A stretch of DNA of 64,000 bases from assembly GCF_000797495.1 (NCBI RefSeq), contig NZ_JTGN01000004.1, forward strand, positions 480,974-544,973, given 5' to 3'. Below are positions 48,036 through 56,795 of this stretch, in pieces. A program made the position numbers and the translations under genes. Origin of the DNA: Robinsoniella peoriensis. GTDB taxonomy: Bacteria; Bacillota; Clostridia; Lachnospirales; Lachnospiraceae. How positions within the stretch are numbered: position 1 is the first letter of the stretch; each line of letters begins with the position of its first letter. The notes below the pieces were generated by a model. The model searched no databases. It was not told the DNA's origin and saw only the letters and a program-made list of their open reading frames with translations.

Positions 48036-48190
48036 TTTTACGACAGATTGTTTAAACGTGTATTACACCTGTCAGCGTTTCTGATTTACAGCATTACAGT
48101 AACCGGTTTTATTTTGGTGACATAACCCCGGGAAGTATGTTAAAATAGGGCATGAAATATTAGATAGAAGGGAAAGACAAGATTATAATT

Positions 48191-48814
48191 ATGATTAACA
48201 GAGAAGATATGCTGGAATTGACCAGACGAATGACACCTGCCAGAACGTCTATGACGAGGATTGCAGGATGCTATATGGATGCGGACGGTGAAATCGATGG
48301 TACGTTTAATACTAATTTTTTAAAGCTTTCTGCTGGTGAAAAGGAAAAGAAGTTAAAGATTGCAAAAGAGATTCCATTTTCCCGAACAAATGAGAATCTG
48401 AAAAGATATCAATTTCCAAGTGATTCTATGGGACCAAACAGTATGTGGCGGCTTCTTATGGGAATGAAATCCTGTGGGCTTAAGAATGATGTATTGATGG
48501 AAACATTCTATGAACTGATAGGGGAATCCTATCATTCCGACCATGATTATGCCGTGATGGTGTACCATGACCGGTATGATATACCGGTGAAAGCATCGGA
48601 TCATGAAAGAGTGGGAGAGTCAGAAGAAGTCTACGAATATCTCATTTGTGCCATATGCCCGCTAAAAGGAGATTATGAGCCGGATAGTCCTGAGTGTGGA
48701 TTCCTGTTCCCGGCATTTGCTGACAGAAGTTCAGACCAGAATTGTGTGGATGTGTTCCAGGCAGATACCCTGCATCCACATATGGAACTTTTGAAAATAT
48801 TAAAGCGTGCCTGA
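48191..48814 (+). CDS. DUF4317 protein, about half normal length
   Basis: Protein of 207 residues matching the N-terminal half of DUF4317 (start REDMLELTRRMTPARTSMTR, GCYMDADGE, LMGMKSCGLKNDVLMETFYE, EVYEYLICAICPLKGDYEPD, CGFLFPAFADRSSDQNCVDV). Full DUF4317 proteins are usually 400 residues or more, so the C-terminal half is missing; the reading frame ends cleanly in TGA with no remnant after it. It could be a short natural variant or a truncation. Function unknown. Weak AGAAGGGAAAG before ATG. Confidence 0.75.
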   Translation: MINREDMLELTRRMTPARTSMTRIAGCYMDADGEIDGTFNTNFLKLSAGEKEKKLKIAKEIPFSRTNENLKRYQFPSDSMGPNSMWRLLMGMKSCGLKNDVLMETFYELIGESYHSDHDYAVMVYHDRYDIPVKASDHERVGESEEVYEYLICAICPLKGDYEPDSPECGFLFPAFADRSSDQNCVDVFQADTLHPHMELLKILKRA

Positions 48815-48820
48815 AATAAC

Positions 48821-48849
48821 TTGACTTCCAAAGAAAACCTGTTTATAAT
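48821..48849 (+). promoter_or_regulatory. Promoter of the riboflavin operon
   Basis: TTGACT (48821-48826), 17-base spacer, TATAAT (48844-48849), a near-consensus sigma-A promoter directly before the FMN riboswitch. Confidence 0.88.
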
Positions 48850-48868
48850 AAATTTCAATTGAATAGAA

Positions 48869-48975
48869 ATCTTCAGGGCAGGGTGTAATTCCCTACCGGT
48901 GGTAAAGCCCACGAGCCGTAAGGCATGATTCGGTGTAATTCCGAAGCCGACAGTATAGTCTGGATGAAAGAAGAT
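48869..48975 (+). promoter_or_regulatory. FMN riboswitch (RFN element)
   Basis: Classical RFN element: the closing helix ATCTTC (48869-48874) with GAAGAT (48970-48975), the invariant AGGGCAGGGTGTAATTCCC, CTACCGGTGGTAAAGCCCACGA-type core, GAGCC, ATTCCG and the final GAYTGGAT-like segment. FMN binding should stop expression of the downstream rib genes through the terminator at 49004. Confidence 0.97.
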
Positions 48976-49003
48976 GTTAAAGCAGTTTTATGTGCTTTTT
49001 GTG

Positions 49004-49037
49004 CTCTGGAATGATATTATCATTTCAGAGTTTTTTT
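49004..49037 (+). terminator. Riboswitch terminator
   Basis: CTCTGGAATGAT pairs with ATCATTTCAGAG (one G-U), loop ATT, followed by seven T. It stands 28 bases after the aptamer and is the expected expression platform. Confidence 0.88.
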
Positions 49038-49063
49038 GTTAAATGCGCATAGGACCTCCATTT

Positions 49064-49105
49064 TACATGCCTTGAGTAGATTTTATTCAAGGCATGTATT
49101 TTTTT
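49064..49105 (+). terminator. Second terminator in the rib leader
   Basis: Perfect 12-base stem TACATGCCTTGA (49064-49075) and TCAAGGCATGTA (49087-49098), 11-base loop, followed by seven T. It lies between the riboswitch terminator and the first rib gene, so it would cut transcription unless something prevents its folding. Confidence 0.8.
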
Positions 49106-49116
49106 GGAGGTGAAGT

Positions 49117-49185
49117 GTGAAAGAAAAGCATTTTTACTTATTAAGGCAGGATCGCAGGCAGATCTGCACTATGCAGGAGGTATAA
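49117..49185 (+). CDS. Possible 22-residue leader ORF before ribD
   Basis: GTG start with an excellent site GGAGGTG (49107-49113) directly after the second leader terminator; the product would be VKEKHFYLLRQDRRQICTMQ plus two residues. The stop TAA (49183-49185) is two bases before the ribD ATG, and the ribD ribosome site AGGAGG lies inside it, a coupling arrangement. No homologue recognised; it may be a leader peptide or chance. Confidence 0.4.
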   Translation: MKEKHFYLLRQDRRQICTMQEV

Positions 49186-49187
49186 AA

Positions 49188-50300
49188 ATGAAGGATTTAG
49201 AATACATGAAGCAGGCCATAGAACTTGCGAAAAAGGGAAGTGGATTTACAAATCCCAATCCCATGGTTGGTGCAGTGATTGTAAAAGAGGGTGTGGTGAT
49301 CGGACGGGGATATCATGAAAGTTACGGCGGTCTACACGCTGAACGAAATGCACTAAAGAACTGCAATACTTCAGCCAAGGGGGCAGAAATGTATGTAACC
49401 CTGGAACCCTGCTGTCATTACGGAAAAACTCCGCCTTGTACAGAAGCTATTATCAATAGCGGTATTACAAGGGTTGTAATCGGCACACTTGACCCCAATC
49501 CTCAAATGTCCGGGAAAGGAGCCGCCATTTTACAAAGAAATAAGATTCGTGTAGAAACAGGTGTCCTGGAAAAGGACTGTAAAGCACTCATTCGTACCTT
49601 TGCAAAGTTCATTACAACCGGGAAACCCTATGTGATGATGAAGTACGCCATGACCATGGATGGCAAAATAGCCACGTATACAAAACATTCTAAATGGATA
49701 ACCGGTGAAAAAGCAAGATACCAGGTACAGGAAACCAGACATCAATATTCCGCCATTATGGCAGGCGTAAACACGGTTATCCAGGATGATCCGCTGCTGA
49801 CCTGCAGACTGGAAAATGCTTCAAATCCGGTTCGCATTATCTGCGATACCCATTTACGGACACCCCTGAATTCCCGAATTGTTCAATCAGCATCAACCTA
49901 TTCTGCTGAAACCATACTGGCAACCTGCTCCGCTGATGAAAATAAGATACAGCAATACCTTAATAAAGGCTGCCGTATTATACAAACCAGTGAAAAGGAC
50001 GGACATGTGAATCTGCATGAACTTATGGGGGTTCTTGGAAAGATGGGCCTGGACAGCATACTTTTAGAAGGGGGCAGCATGTTGAATTGGAGCGCATTGC
50101 AGCAGGGAATTGTGGACGGGATTCAGGCATATATTGCACCGAAAATTTTTGGCGGCAGCCACGCCGTATCTCCTGTGGGCGGTATAGGGGTAGCCCTGCC
50201 GGCTGAGGCATTTCTGCTTGCAGACACCCGGTTCATACCAGTTGGCAATGATTTTTTGATGGAAAGTGAGGTGGTCTATCCATGTTTACAGGAATCATAG
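49188..50300 (+). CDS. ribD: Bifunctional riboflavin deaminase/reductase RibD
   Basis: Enzyme of 370 residues for steps two and three of riboflavin synthesis: deamination of the pyrimidine intermediate and reduction of its ribosyl side chain. The N-terminal deaminase (1-145) has zinc ligands in LHAERNAL and PCCHYGKTPPC; the C-terminal RibD_C reductase (about 150-365) has TMDGKIAT and SKWITGE for NADPH and substrate. ATG at 49188 with AGGAGG. First main gene of the FMN-riboswitch operon; its end overlaps ribE by 19 bases. Confidence 0.96.
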   Translation: MKDLEYMKQAIELAKKGSGFTNPNPMVGAVIVKEGVVIGRGYHESYGGLHAERNALKNCNTSAKGAEMYVTLEPCCHYGKTPPCTEAIINSGITRVVIGTLDPNPQMSGKGAAILQRNKIRVETGVLEKDCKALIRTFAKFITTGKPYVMMKYAMTMDGKIATYTKHSKWITGEKARYQVQETRHQYSAIMAGVNTVIQDDPLLTCRLENASNPVRIICDTHLRTPLNSRIVQSASTYSAETILATCSADENKIQQYLNKGCRIIQTSEKDGHVNLHELMGVLGKMGLDSILLEGGSMLNWSALQQGIVDGIQAYIAPKIFGGSHAVSPVGGIGVALPAEAFLLADTRFIPVGNDFLMESEVVYPCLQES

Positions 50301-50923
50301 AAGAAACCGGCAGCATTTCAGCCATTTTGAAAAATGGAAATTCGATCCGTCTGACGGTGCATGCAAATAAGATTTTACAGGATATAAAAACCGGTGACAG
50401 TATTGCAGTCAATGGGATCTGCCTCACGGCAGCCGGTTTTACCGCATCGGCATTCACAGCTGACGTTATGCACGAAACCATAGCACGTACTTCCCTTTCA
50501 CACTTAAGGCACGGAAGCATTGTCAATCTGGAAAGAGCCATGTCCGTGAACGGGCGGTTTGGGGGACACATTGTTACCGGACATGTGGACGGAACGGGTA
50601 CCATCATCAAAATAGAAAGCGATGCAGCAGCCCGATGGTATACCGTCAAAACATCTCCAAAAATCATGCGGTATATTGTAGAAAAAGGTTCCATTGCAAT
50701 GGATGGCATCAGTCTGACGGTAGCAAAGACAGACAGAGACCGTTTCTGTGTTTCCGTAATTCCCCACACGATGGGACATACGGCGCTGGCATCGAAAGCG
50801 GTTCATGATATAGTGAACCTGGAAAATGATTACATAGGAAAATATATTGAAAAATTTATCTTGGAAGGAAACGAAAATTCTTCATATTTAACGCGGGAAC
50901 TACTTGCAAAATACGGATATTAG
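50282..50923 (+). CDS. ribE: Riboflavin synthase, alpha chain
   Basis: Enzyme of 213 residues that converts two lumazines into riboflavin and a pyrimidinedione. Two lumazine-binding repeats are clear: [12 protein letters not shown] ... GICLTA (1-90) and [13 protein letters not shown] ... DGISLTVA (about 95-195). The start lies within the end of ribD, so the genes are translationally coupled. Called ribE in Bacillus nomenclature (also ribB in older work, ribC in E. coli). Confidence 0.96.
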   Translation: MFTGIIEETGSISAILKNGNSIRLTVHANKILQDIKTGDSIAVNGICLTAAGFTASAFTADVMHETIARTSLSHLRHGSIVNLERAMSVNGRFGGHIVTGHVDGTGTIIKIESDAAARWYTVKTSPKIMRYIVEKGSIAMDGISLTVAKTDRDRFCVSVIPHTMGHTALASKAVHDIVNLENDYIGKYIEKFILEGNENSSYLTRELLAKYGY

Positions 50924-50934
50924 GAGGTATGGAA

Positions 50935-52143
50935 ATGAAGTTTGATTCTGTAAAGGAAGCGGTAAGTACACTGCAGGCTGGTAAAATGATACTGGTACTG
51001 GATGATTGGGACAGAGAAAATGAAGGAGATTTAATCTGTGCTGCAGAATATGCAACAACGGAAAATATAAACTTTATGGCAAGCTGTGCAAAAGGCTTAA
51101 TCTGTATGCCCATGAGCCGGAAACTGGCGGAAAAACTGTGCCTGCCCCCAATGGCTGAAACGAATAACGATAATCATGGAACAGCATTTACCGTTTCCAT
51201 TGATTATAAAGAAACCACAACAGGTATCTCAGCCGTGGAAAGAGGTATGACGGCCCGCATGTGTGTCTCTGATGGCGTTCTGGCAGAAGATTTCCGCCGC
51301 CCGGGCCATATGTTTCCGCTGATTGCAAAAGATAACGGGGTTTTGGAAAGAAACGGACATACCGAAGCAACCGTGGATCTGATGCGTCTGGCGGAATTAA
51401 AAGAATGCGGCCTTTGCTGTGAAATTATGAATGATGACGGGAGTATGATGCGATCCCATGACCTGCTGAAATTTGCAGAACAGTATCAGATTCCCTGCAT
51501 TACCATAAAAGACTTACAGGAATACCGTAAAATCAATGAGAAATTGGCAGAGTGCGTATCCATTACCAAAATGCCAACCCGGTATGGTGATTTCATGGCA
51601 CATTGTTATGTTAATAAATTGAATCAAGAACATCACATCGCTTTAGTTATGGGGAACATAGCAGATGAAAAGGAGGTTCTGTGCAGAGTCCATTCCGAAT
51701 GTCTCACAGGAGATGTATTCGGTTCCTTAAGATGCGACTGCGGACAACAGCTTGATGCGGCTATGAAAATGATTGCAGATCATGGAAATGGGGTACTGTT
51801 ATACATGCGTCAGGAAGGACGGGGAATCGGATTAGTAAATAAACTGAAGGCTTACCATTTGCAGGATGGCGGTATGGATACCTTAGACGCAAATCTTGCA
51901 TTAGGATTTCAGGGGGATTTGCGTGAGTACTACATCGGTGCGCAGATTCTGCGGGATTTAGGTATTCAATCGCTGCGCCTGCTGACGAACAATCCGGATA
52001 AGGTGTACCAGTTAGAAGATTATGGTATAAAAATTACAAAACGCATGCCAATACAGATTAAGGCGACTCCCTACGATAAATTTTACTTAAAAACAAAACA
52101 AACCCGCATGGGACATCTTTTAAACTTAGAGGAGGAAAAATAA
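50935..52143 (+). CDS. ribBA: Bifunctional DHBP synthase/GTP cyclohydrolase II
   Basis: Protein of 402 residues that supplies both riboflavin precursors. N-terminal DHBP synthase (1-205) with [12 protein letters not shown] and RPGHMFPL, C-terminal GTP cyclohydrolase II (about 205-400) with zinc ligands in [27 protein letters not shown] and [12 protein letters not shown] at 50935 is preferred because AGGAGG (50922-50927) is seven bases away; ATG 50929 is too close. Stop abuts the ribH start. Confidence 0.96.
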   Translation: MKFDSVKEAVSTLQAGKMILVLDDWDRENEGDLICAAEYATTENINFMASCAKGLICMPMSRKLAEKLCLPPMAETNNDNHGTAFTVSIDYKETTTGISAVERGMTARMCVSDGVLAEDFRRPGHMFPLIAKDNGVLERNGHTEATVDLMRLAELKECGLCCEIMNDDGSMMRSHDLLKFAEQYQIPCITIKDLQEYRKINEKLAECVSITKMPTRYGDFMAHCYVNKLNQEHHIALVMGNIADEKEVLCRVHSECLTGDVFGSLRCDCGQQLDAAMKMIADHGNGVLLYMRQEGRGIGLVNKLKAYHLQDGGMDTLDANLALGFQGDLREYYIGAQILRDLGIQSLRLLTNNPDKVYQLEDYGIKITKRMPIQIKATPYDKFYLKTKQTRMGHLLNLEEEK

Positions 52144-52605
52144 ATGAGAATATATGAAGGTAATTTAGCAGCAGAAGATATCAAGGTGGGTATTGTTACC
52201 GCACGGTTTAATGAATTTATAACATCAAAGTTACTGTCGGGTGCCATAGACTGTTTAAAACGAGAAAATGTAAAGGAGGATCAAATTGAGGTGGCATGGG
52301 TTCCGGGGGCATTTGAAATTCCTCTGATTGCTTCTAAAATGGCACAGAGCAAGAAATATGATGCTGTCATATGTCTGGGCGCAGTCATTCGCGGAAGTAC
52401 CAGCCATTATGACTATGTATGCAGCGAAGTTTCAAAAGGGATTGCCCAGGCCAGCCTTTCAAGCGGCATTCCGGTAATGTTTGGAGTGTTAACAACAGAC
52501 AATATTGAACAGGCAATCGAAAGAGCCGGAACAAAAGCGGGTAACAAAGGGTTTGAATGTGCCCAGGGAGCCATTGAAATGGTTAACTTAATGCGTTCTC
52601 TTTAG
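52144..52605 (+). CDS. ribH: 6,7-dimethyl-8-ribityllumazine synthase
   Basis: Enzyme of 153 residues condensing DHBP with the ribitylamino pyrimidine to lumazine; members form pentamers or icosahedral capsids. Characteristic blocks: [39 protein letters not shown] (catalytic His in the last), and [15 protein letters not shown] lies at the end of ribBA. Last gene of the rib operon. Confidence 0.97.
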   Translation: MRIYEGNLAAEDIKVGIVTARFNEFITSKLLSGAIDCLKRENVKEDQIEVAWVPGAFEIPLIASKMAQSKKYDAVICLGAVIRGSTSHYDYVCSEVSKGIAQASLSSGIPVMFGVLTTDNIEQAIERAGTKAGNKGFECAQGAIEMVNLMRSL

Positions 52606-52805
52606 TGAAAGTAAAATATTGTAATATCATTTTTTCTATACAAAAGGATTAGGCAAAGAAGAATCCTAAGTTCAGGAATACGGGATATGTTTTTTAGTGA
52701 ACATGTGGTAAAATTATAATACAGTAATAAGAACGCACTTTAAATTGATTTGGGCTGCGCAGATTAAATCGACGCAATCGCTTTATACATCAGGAGGAGG
52801 GTAAA

Positions 52806-53345
52806 ATGTATTATTTTACAAATGTTCAATCACCGCTGGGTATGCTGTCCATTGCCTGTGATGGTGAAAATATAACAGGGCTGTGGATAGAGGGACAAAA
52901 ATATTTTTTGGGTTCCGTTTCAGATAAAATGGTAAGGATGGATGATCTCCCGGTGTTTCTAACCGTAAGAGAATGGTTAGACAGATATTTTGCCGGAGAG
53001 AAGCCGGAGATTTCCGAACTGCCTTTGCGCCCGGCCGGTGGGGAATTCAGGCAGGAAGTCTGGAAAATCTTATGTGAAATTCCTTACGGTGAAGTCGTAA
53101 CTTACGGCTCCATTGCAAAAAAAATGGCAGAGATAATGGGCAGAAACAGGATGTCCAGCCAGGCAGTGGGCGGTGCTGTGGGACATAATCCAATTTCCAT
53201 CATCATTCCCTGTCACCGGGTTGTGGGTACAACAGGCAGTCTGACCGGTTATGCAGGAGGTATCCACTTAAAGATAAAACTGCTGGAGCATGAGGGGGTG
53301 GATATGTCACATCTTTTTATTCCGAAAAAGGGAACGGCACTTTAA
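52806..53345 (+). CDS. ogt: Methylated-DNA-protein-cysteine methyltransferase
   Basis: Suicide DNA repair enzyme of 179 residues that removes alkyl groups from O6 of guanine. Catalytic Cys136 lies in IIPCHRVVG; the HTH-like Arg-finger region is YGEVVTYGSIAKKMAE, and the C-terminal VGTTGSLTGYAGG completes the fold. N-terminal domain is of the short Ogt type, with no Ada zinc domain. AGGAGG precedes ATG. Single gene ended by a good terminator. Confidence 0.93.
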   Translation: MYYFTNVQSPLGMLSIACDGENITGLWIEGQKYFLGSVSDKMVRMDDLPVFLTVREWLDRYFAGEKPEISELPLRPAGGEFRQEVWKILCEIPYGEVVTYGSIAKKMAEIMGRNRMSSQAVGGAVGHNPISIIIPCHRVVGTTGSLTGYAGGIHLKIKLLEHEGVDMSHLFIPKKGTAL

Positions 53346-53368
53346 GAAAGCATGAATACATACCATTC

Positions 53369-53404
53369 AAAAAAGGGTATATGGGCTGTCATATGCCCTT
53401 TTTG
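53369..53404 (+). terminator. Terminator after the methyltransferase
   Basis: AAAAAGGGTATATG pairs with CATATGCCCTTTTT (one mismatch), loop of about six. T-run is part of the stem. Confidence 0.8.
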
Positions 53405-53412
53405 GGTGGAAA

Positions 53413-53473
53413 AAAATACCCCTTGACACCTAAGCTACTAAGTGCTACGATATACCAGTACTAAGTAATACTG
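53413..53473 (+). promoter_or_regulatory. Promoter and candidate PadR operators
   Basis: TTGACA (53413-53418), 17-base spacer, TACGAT (53436-53441). Two 14-base sites, CTACTAAGTGCTAC (53425-53438) and GTACTAAGTAATAC (53458-53471), differ at three positions and lie 33 bases apart, one over the spacer and -10, the other after the start site. The second is within the dyad CAGTA...TACTG. The arrangement suits autorepression by the PadR protein. Confidence 0.68.
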
Positions 53474-53509
53474 CATACAAGTTATACCAAGTAGAAAGGA
53501 GCGGGACAA

Positions 53510-53833
53510 TTGGAAAATTTAACCGAAATACTAAAGGGTGTTCTGGAAGGCTGTGTGCTGGAAATTATCAGCCGAAAGGAAACCTATGGCTACGAGATTA
53601 CCAGGCACCTGAATGCACTGGGGTTTACAGATGTGGTGGAGGGTACAGTGTATACGATATTAATCCGGCTGGAAAAAAATAAATTAGTTGAAATAACTAA
53701 AAAACCATCCGACATGGGACCTCCAAGAAAGTTCTTTACCTTAAACGAAAACGGGCGGGAAGAGCTGCGGAAGTTTTGGGAAAAATGGGACTTTGTCTCT
53801 TCCAAACTCAATCAATTAAGAGAGGAGCAGTGA
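53510..53833 (+). CDS. PadR family transcriptional regulator
   Basis: Winged-helix repressor of 107 residues, PadR-s2 size. Family blocks: LEGCVLEIISRKETYGYEIT, VVEGTVYTILIRLEKNKLV and PPRKFFTLNENGREEL. TTG at 53510 with AAAGGAG is the start. It is followed two bases after the stop by the first of two DUF1048 genes, a common Firmicute arrangement in which PadR controls its own operon in response to compounds or envelope stress. Confidence 0.92.
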   Translation: MENLTEILKGVLEGCVLEIISRKETYGYEITRHLNALGFTDVVEGTVYTILIRLEKNKLVEITKKPSDMGPPRKFFTLNENGREELRKFWEKWDFVSSKLNQLREEQ

Positions 53834-53835
53834 AA

Positions 53836-54180
53836 ATGAAAAAATCTTTTATGGAACTGGTAATAGGTGACCTGAATGAAAAGCGTGCCTGGAGGCAATT
53901 TACAAAACGCGTGAATGCCCTTCCGAAGGACTATCGATATATGTTCAAAAAAATCCTGCATTATTTTTACAACTTTGGCTATAATCTGGAGATGCTCACG
54001 GACTTGTTGGAATTGTTTGAAGTAAATGCTGCCGAAGGGAAACTCATTCGCGATGTGGTGGGCAATGACGTGGCATCCTTCTGTGATGAGCTAATCCACG
54101 CAAACGCTTCAGACACCGTCACTCCAAGGGAACGGTTAAATCGTGAGATCTTGGAACACTTTCACAGGGAGGGAAAATAA
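53836..54180 (+). CDS. DUF1048 protein, first copy
   Basis: Helical cytoplasmic protein of 114 residues (PF06304). Conserved pieces: RVNALPKDYRYMFKKI, DLLELFEVNAAEGK and DVVGNDVASFCDEL. No catalytic motif or signal is seen. It lies between a PadR regulator and a second DUF1048 gene with spacings of two bases on either side, so all three should be co-translated. Function unknown. Confidence 0.88.
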   Translation: MKKSFMELVIGDLNEKRAWRQFTKRVNALPKDYRYMFKKILHYFYNFGYNLEMLTDLLELFEVNAAEGKLIRDVVGNDVASFCDELIHANASDTVTPRERLNREILEHFHREGK

Positions 54181-54182
54181 GT

Positions 54183-54521
54183 ATGGCTAATATCATCAAA
54201 AAAATGATTGGTGACAAAAAGGAATACCGTGACCAGATGGACAGGGTGAATGTTTTGCCGGAAGACTATCGTTTTGTATATCAAAAGATACAGAACTATA
54301 TGTGGAGCTTTTCAAGCGGAAGTGGATTTGATATGTTGAAAACACAGTATGACCTGATTGATCTGTTTGAGGATGGTGCAGCTCATGGCAAACACGTTCT
54401 TGATGTGACCGGCGAAGATGTGGCATCTTTTTGTGACGAACTAATGCAGGGAAATAAACTTTGGACAGACCATTACCGCAAACGCCTGAACCGTAAAATG
54501 AACCAAAAGGTAAATAAGTAA
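54183..54521 (+). CDS. DUF1048 protein, second copy
   Basis: Paralogue of the preceding protein, 112 residues, sharing RVNVLPEDYRFVYQKI, DLIDLFEDGAAHGK and DVTGEDVASFCDEL. The two diverge elsewhere, so they may form a heterodimer. Last gene of the PadR operon. Start ATG at 54183 with GGAGG in the preceding gene end. Function unknown. Confidence 0.88.
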   Translation: MANIIKKMIGDKKEYRDQMDRVNVLPEDYRFVYQKIQNYMWSFSSGSGFDMLKTQYDLIDLFEDGAAHGKHVLDVTGEDVASFCDELMQGNKLWTDHYRKRLNRKMNQKVNK

Positions 54522-54598
54522 ATTAATTGATGTATAAAAAATGCAGAGGTTTTTCACCACATATCAGGAGGTGCCCATCATAATGCGGAGGTTTACCA

Positions 54599-55804
54599 GT
54601 GACTAAAAGTAGTAATTACCTAAATAGATTGTCATTATTAACCGGAACAGGATTTTTTATCTTAGAAAATAATATTCTGGAAGAGTGCGGGAAAAGCAGC
54701 GGTTCAAATCCGATTGCCATATGTAAAAATTTTCAGGAAAAATTATTACATATGGCAGATGCCAAAAGTGTTCCTGTTTTATATCAGGACGGGTATCAGA
54801 TCCTCTGGGGCTGTGTAAAACAAAAGGATCAATACATTTTAATAGGACCCATGAGCATCAAAAACCTGAGCAGGCTGGAATTGCATCACTATTACCGTGA
54901 ATATGGCATACACGCAGGAGAGGAAAAAACGCTGCCTGTCTTTACGCTGTCACAGGCTTTGGCAATTGTGCAGATGGCTTCCGTGGAATCTCCTGTCATT
55001 ACCTGTTCACAGGAAACAATAATTCGAGAAAATCATTTGGCGCAGGGATTGCACGATGGTATTGAGGAGGCGATACTTCGGTTTCAAATAAAAGAAGATA
55101 CCGCCGGAATTTATCATCATACCTATCAGGAAGAACGCCAATTATTAGCATGTGTCAGAGAAGGACGGACAGAAGATGCACTGAAATACAATATGGTTAT
55201 CGATGAAGGAACCGGACGTCTGTCAAAAAGGGAAGTAAACCATTGGAAAAAAGTAGTGATCGTAGCCATTACTCTGTGCACCAGAGCCGCAATTGAGGGC
55301 GGCGTTTCACCCGCAGCTGCCTATCAGCTGAGTGATTTTTATATACAGAAATGTGATGAATATGACAACGTTCCGGCATTAGTGGGATGTAGAAATCTTG
55401 CGGTAAAACAACTGACAGAGCAGGTGAAAAGAAGAAATGAGGGACGAGGCAGCTCTAATTATGTAGACCAGTGCAAAGACTATATAAGCAAGCATTATAA
55501 GGAAAAAATATATCTGAATGATTTAGCGGATGCACTTGGACTAAGCAGCACCTATCTGTCACGCCTTTTCTCTAAAGAAACCGGAATGAAACTTCAGGAT
55601 TATATCAATTGGTTTAAAGCAGAACGCGCAGCAAATTTACTTGCATATTCGGAAGAGACAATCGCACACATTGGAGAATATGTAAATTTTCCGACACAGA
55701 GTTATTTTGGAAAGATATTTAAAAGATATAAGCACATGACCCCTAAGGAATACAGAAACTATTATAAATCATCCGAATTTGCTTCAGAAAGAGATAATAT
55801 ATAG
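54599..55804 (+). CDS. AraC family transcriptional regulator
   Basis: Protein of 401 residues. A long N-terminal region without a recognised sensor domain (PocR-like or GAF-like is possible; it begins YLNRLSLLTGTGFFILENN) is followed by an AraC double HTH (about 295-395: YINDL-like start IYLNDLADALGLSSTYLSRL, then YVNFPTQSYFGKIFKRYKHM). GTG at 54599 has GGAGG seven bases upstream. No sensor kinase is adjacent, and the target is not evident; the acetyltransferase 370 bases downstream is one possibility. Confidence 0.88.
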   Translation: MTKSSNYLNRLSLLTGTGFFILENNILEECGKSSGSNPIAICKNFQEKLLHMADAKSVPVLYQDGYQILWGCVKQKDQYILIGPMSIKNLSRLELHHYYREYGIHAGEEKTLPVFTLSQALAIVQMASVESPVITCSQETIIRENHLAQGLHDGIEEAILRFQIKEDTAGIYHHTYQEERQLLACVREGRTEDALKYNMVIDEGTGRLSKREVNHWKKVVIVAITLCTRAAIEGGVSPAAAYQLSDFYIQKCDEYDNVPALVGCRNLAVKQLTEQVKRRNEGRGSSNYVDQCKDYISKHYKEKIYLNDLADALGLSSTYLSRLFSKETGMKLQDYINWFKAERAANLLAYSEETIAHIGEYVNFPTQSYFGKIFKRYKHMTPKEYRNYYKSSEFASERDNI

Positions 55805-56176
55805 CAAATTAAGGATAAGAACGACATAATATTGGTATGCACATTACCTCCTTCAATCCTGTTTAAAATAAATCATCCAAGTTTCTGGAATAATAAAACC
55901 GATACATAATTTCGAAATTTATTTTACGACTGTCCCCTGTCCCTCATAAACCTTTTTGAAAAAATCTATGGTCGGGAAGTCACACCCCTTCTGGACCTTG
56001 AGCGGATACCACGCTTATGAATAGGTTTTAACTATTTAAATCTATCAAATATAAGTATTTGCTATATACGTGTGCCGGATTTATACTATATCTAAGGTGA
56101 TGGCTGCCAAAGCCACATTGAGTATTAAGATTATTAAAATAAAATTATTAATAATCAAGTTAATTGGAGGAGAAAT
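55805..56176. other. Non-coding gap of 372 bases with a dyad
   Basis: No gene is seen. Near its end lies the perfect dyad GATTATTAA (56129-56137) and TTAATAATC (56148-56156), just before the ribosome site of the acetyltransferase gene, a possible operator. Confidence 0.5.
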
Positions 56177-56776
56177 ATGATTGAATTAAAAGAATTTTTA
56201 GAATTTATGGACAGTGGAAAAACCATTACAGGTGGTACGAAGATACATGCTTATATGCATATGCTTTCTCAAGAAGCATTAAAGCTGACCGCAGAATTAA
56301 ACGGGTGCTATCATGCCCCGGATGAAATCAGAGGGCTCATGGGACAATTAACCGGGAAGCCGGTGGACGAATCATTCTGCCTATTTCCGCCTTTTTACAC
56401 AGATTGCGGCAAAAACCTTACCTTTGGAAAAAATGTGTTTTTGAACTCCGGATGTAAATTCCAGGATCAGGGAGGAATCTCCATTGGGGACGGCTCCCTG
56501 ATTGGTCATAATGTGGTCCTTGCAACCTTGAATCACAGTCTGGATCCGGAACATAGGGGAGACTTAATCCCGGCACCAATTCGCATCGGTAAAAATGTGT
56601 GGATAGGATCCAATGCAGTTGTTCTTGCAGGCGTTACTATTGGTGATGGAGCTGTAATCGCGGCAGGAGCAGTTGTCACAAAAGATGTCCCTGGGAAAAC
56701 AATTGCAGGCGGAGTACCAGCCCGGGTTATGAAAGCCATTGAATTAGAGAACGAAACTGTGAATTTGGATACATAA
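56177..56776 (+). CDS. Sugar O-acetyltransferase, left-handed beta-helix
   Basis: Acetyl-CoA-dependent transferase of 199 residues of the maltose/galactoside O-acetyltransferase (LacA/Maa) group. An N-terminal helical cap is followed by hexapeptide repeats (about 95-185: [55 protein letters not shown]); the catalytic His stands in [12 protein letters not shown]. Substrate could be a sugar or sugar derivative. GGAGG precedes ATG. Convergent with the recombinase gene, 19 bases away. Confidence 0.9.
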   Translation: MIELKEFLEFMDSGKTITGGTKIHAYMHMLSQEALKLTAELNGCYHAPDEIRGLMGQLTGKPVDESFCLFPPFYTDCGKNLTFGKNVFLNSGCKFQDQGGISIGDGSLIGHNVVLATLNHSLDPEHRGDLIPAPIRIGKNVWIGSNAVVLAGVTIGDGAVIAAGAVVTKDVPGKTIAGGVPARVMKAIELENETVNLDT

Positions 56777-56795
56777 ATGCCAAATCTGCAACGCA

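Noticed and set aside
50233..50769. Minus-strand open frame of 178 codons
   Set aside because: Antisense to riboflavin synthase, which is certain; composition typical of a shadow frame.
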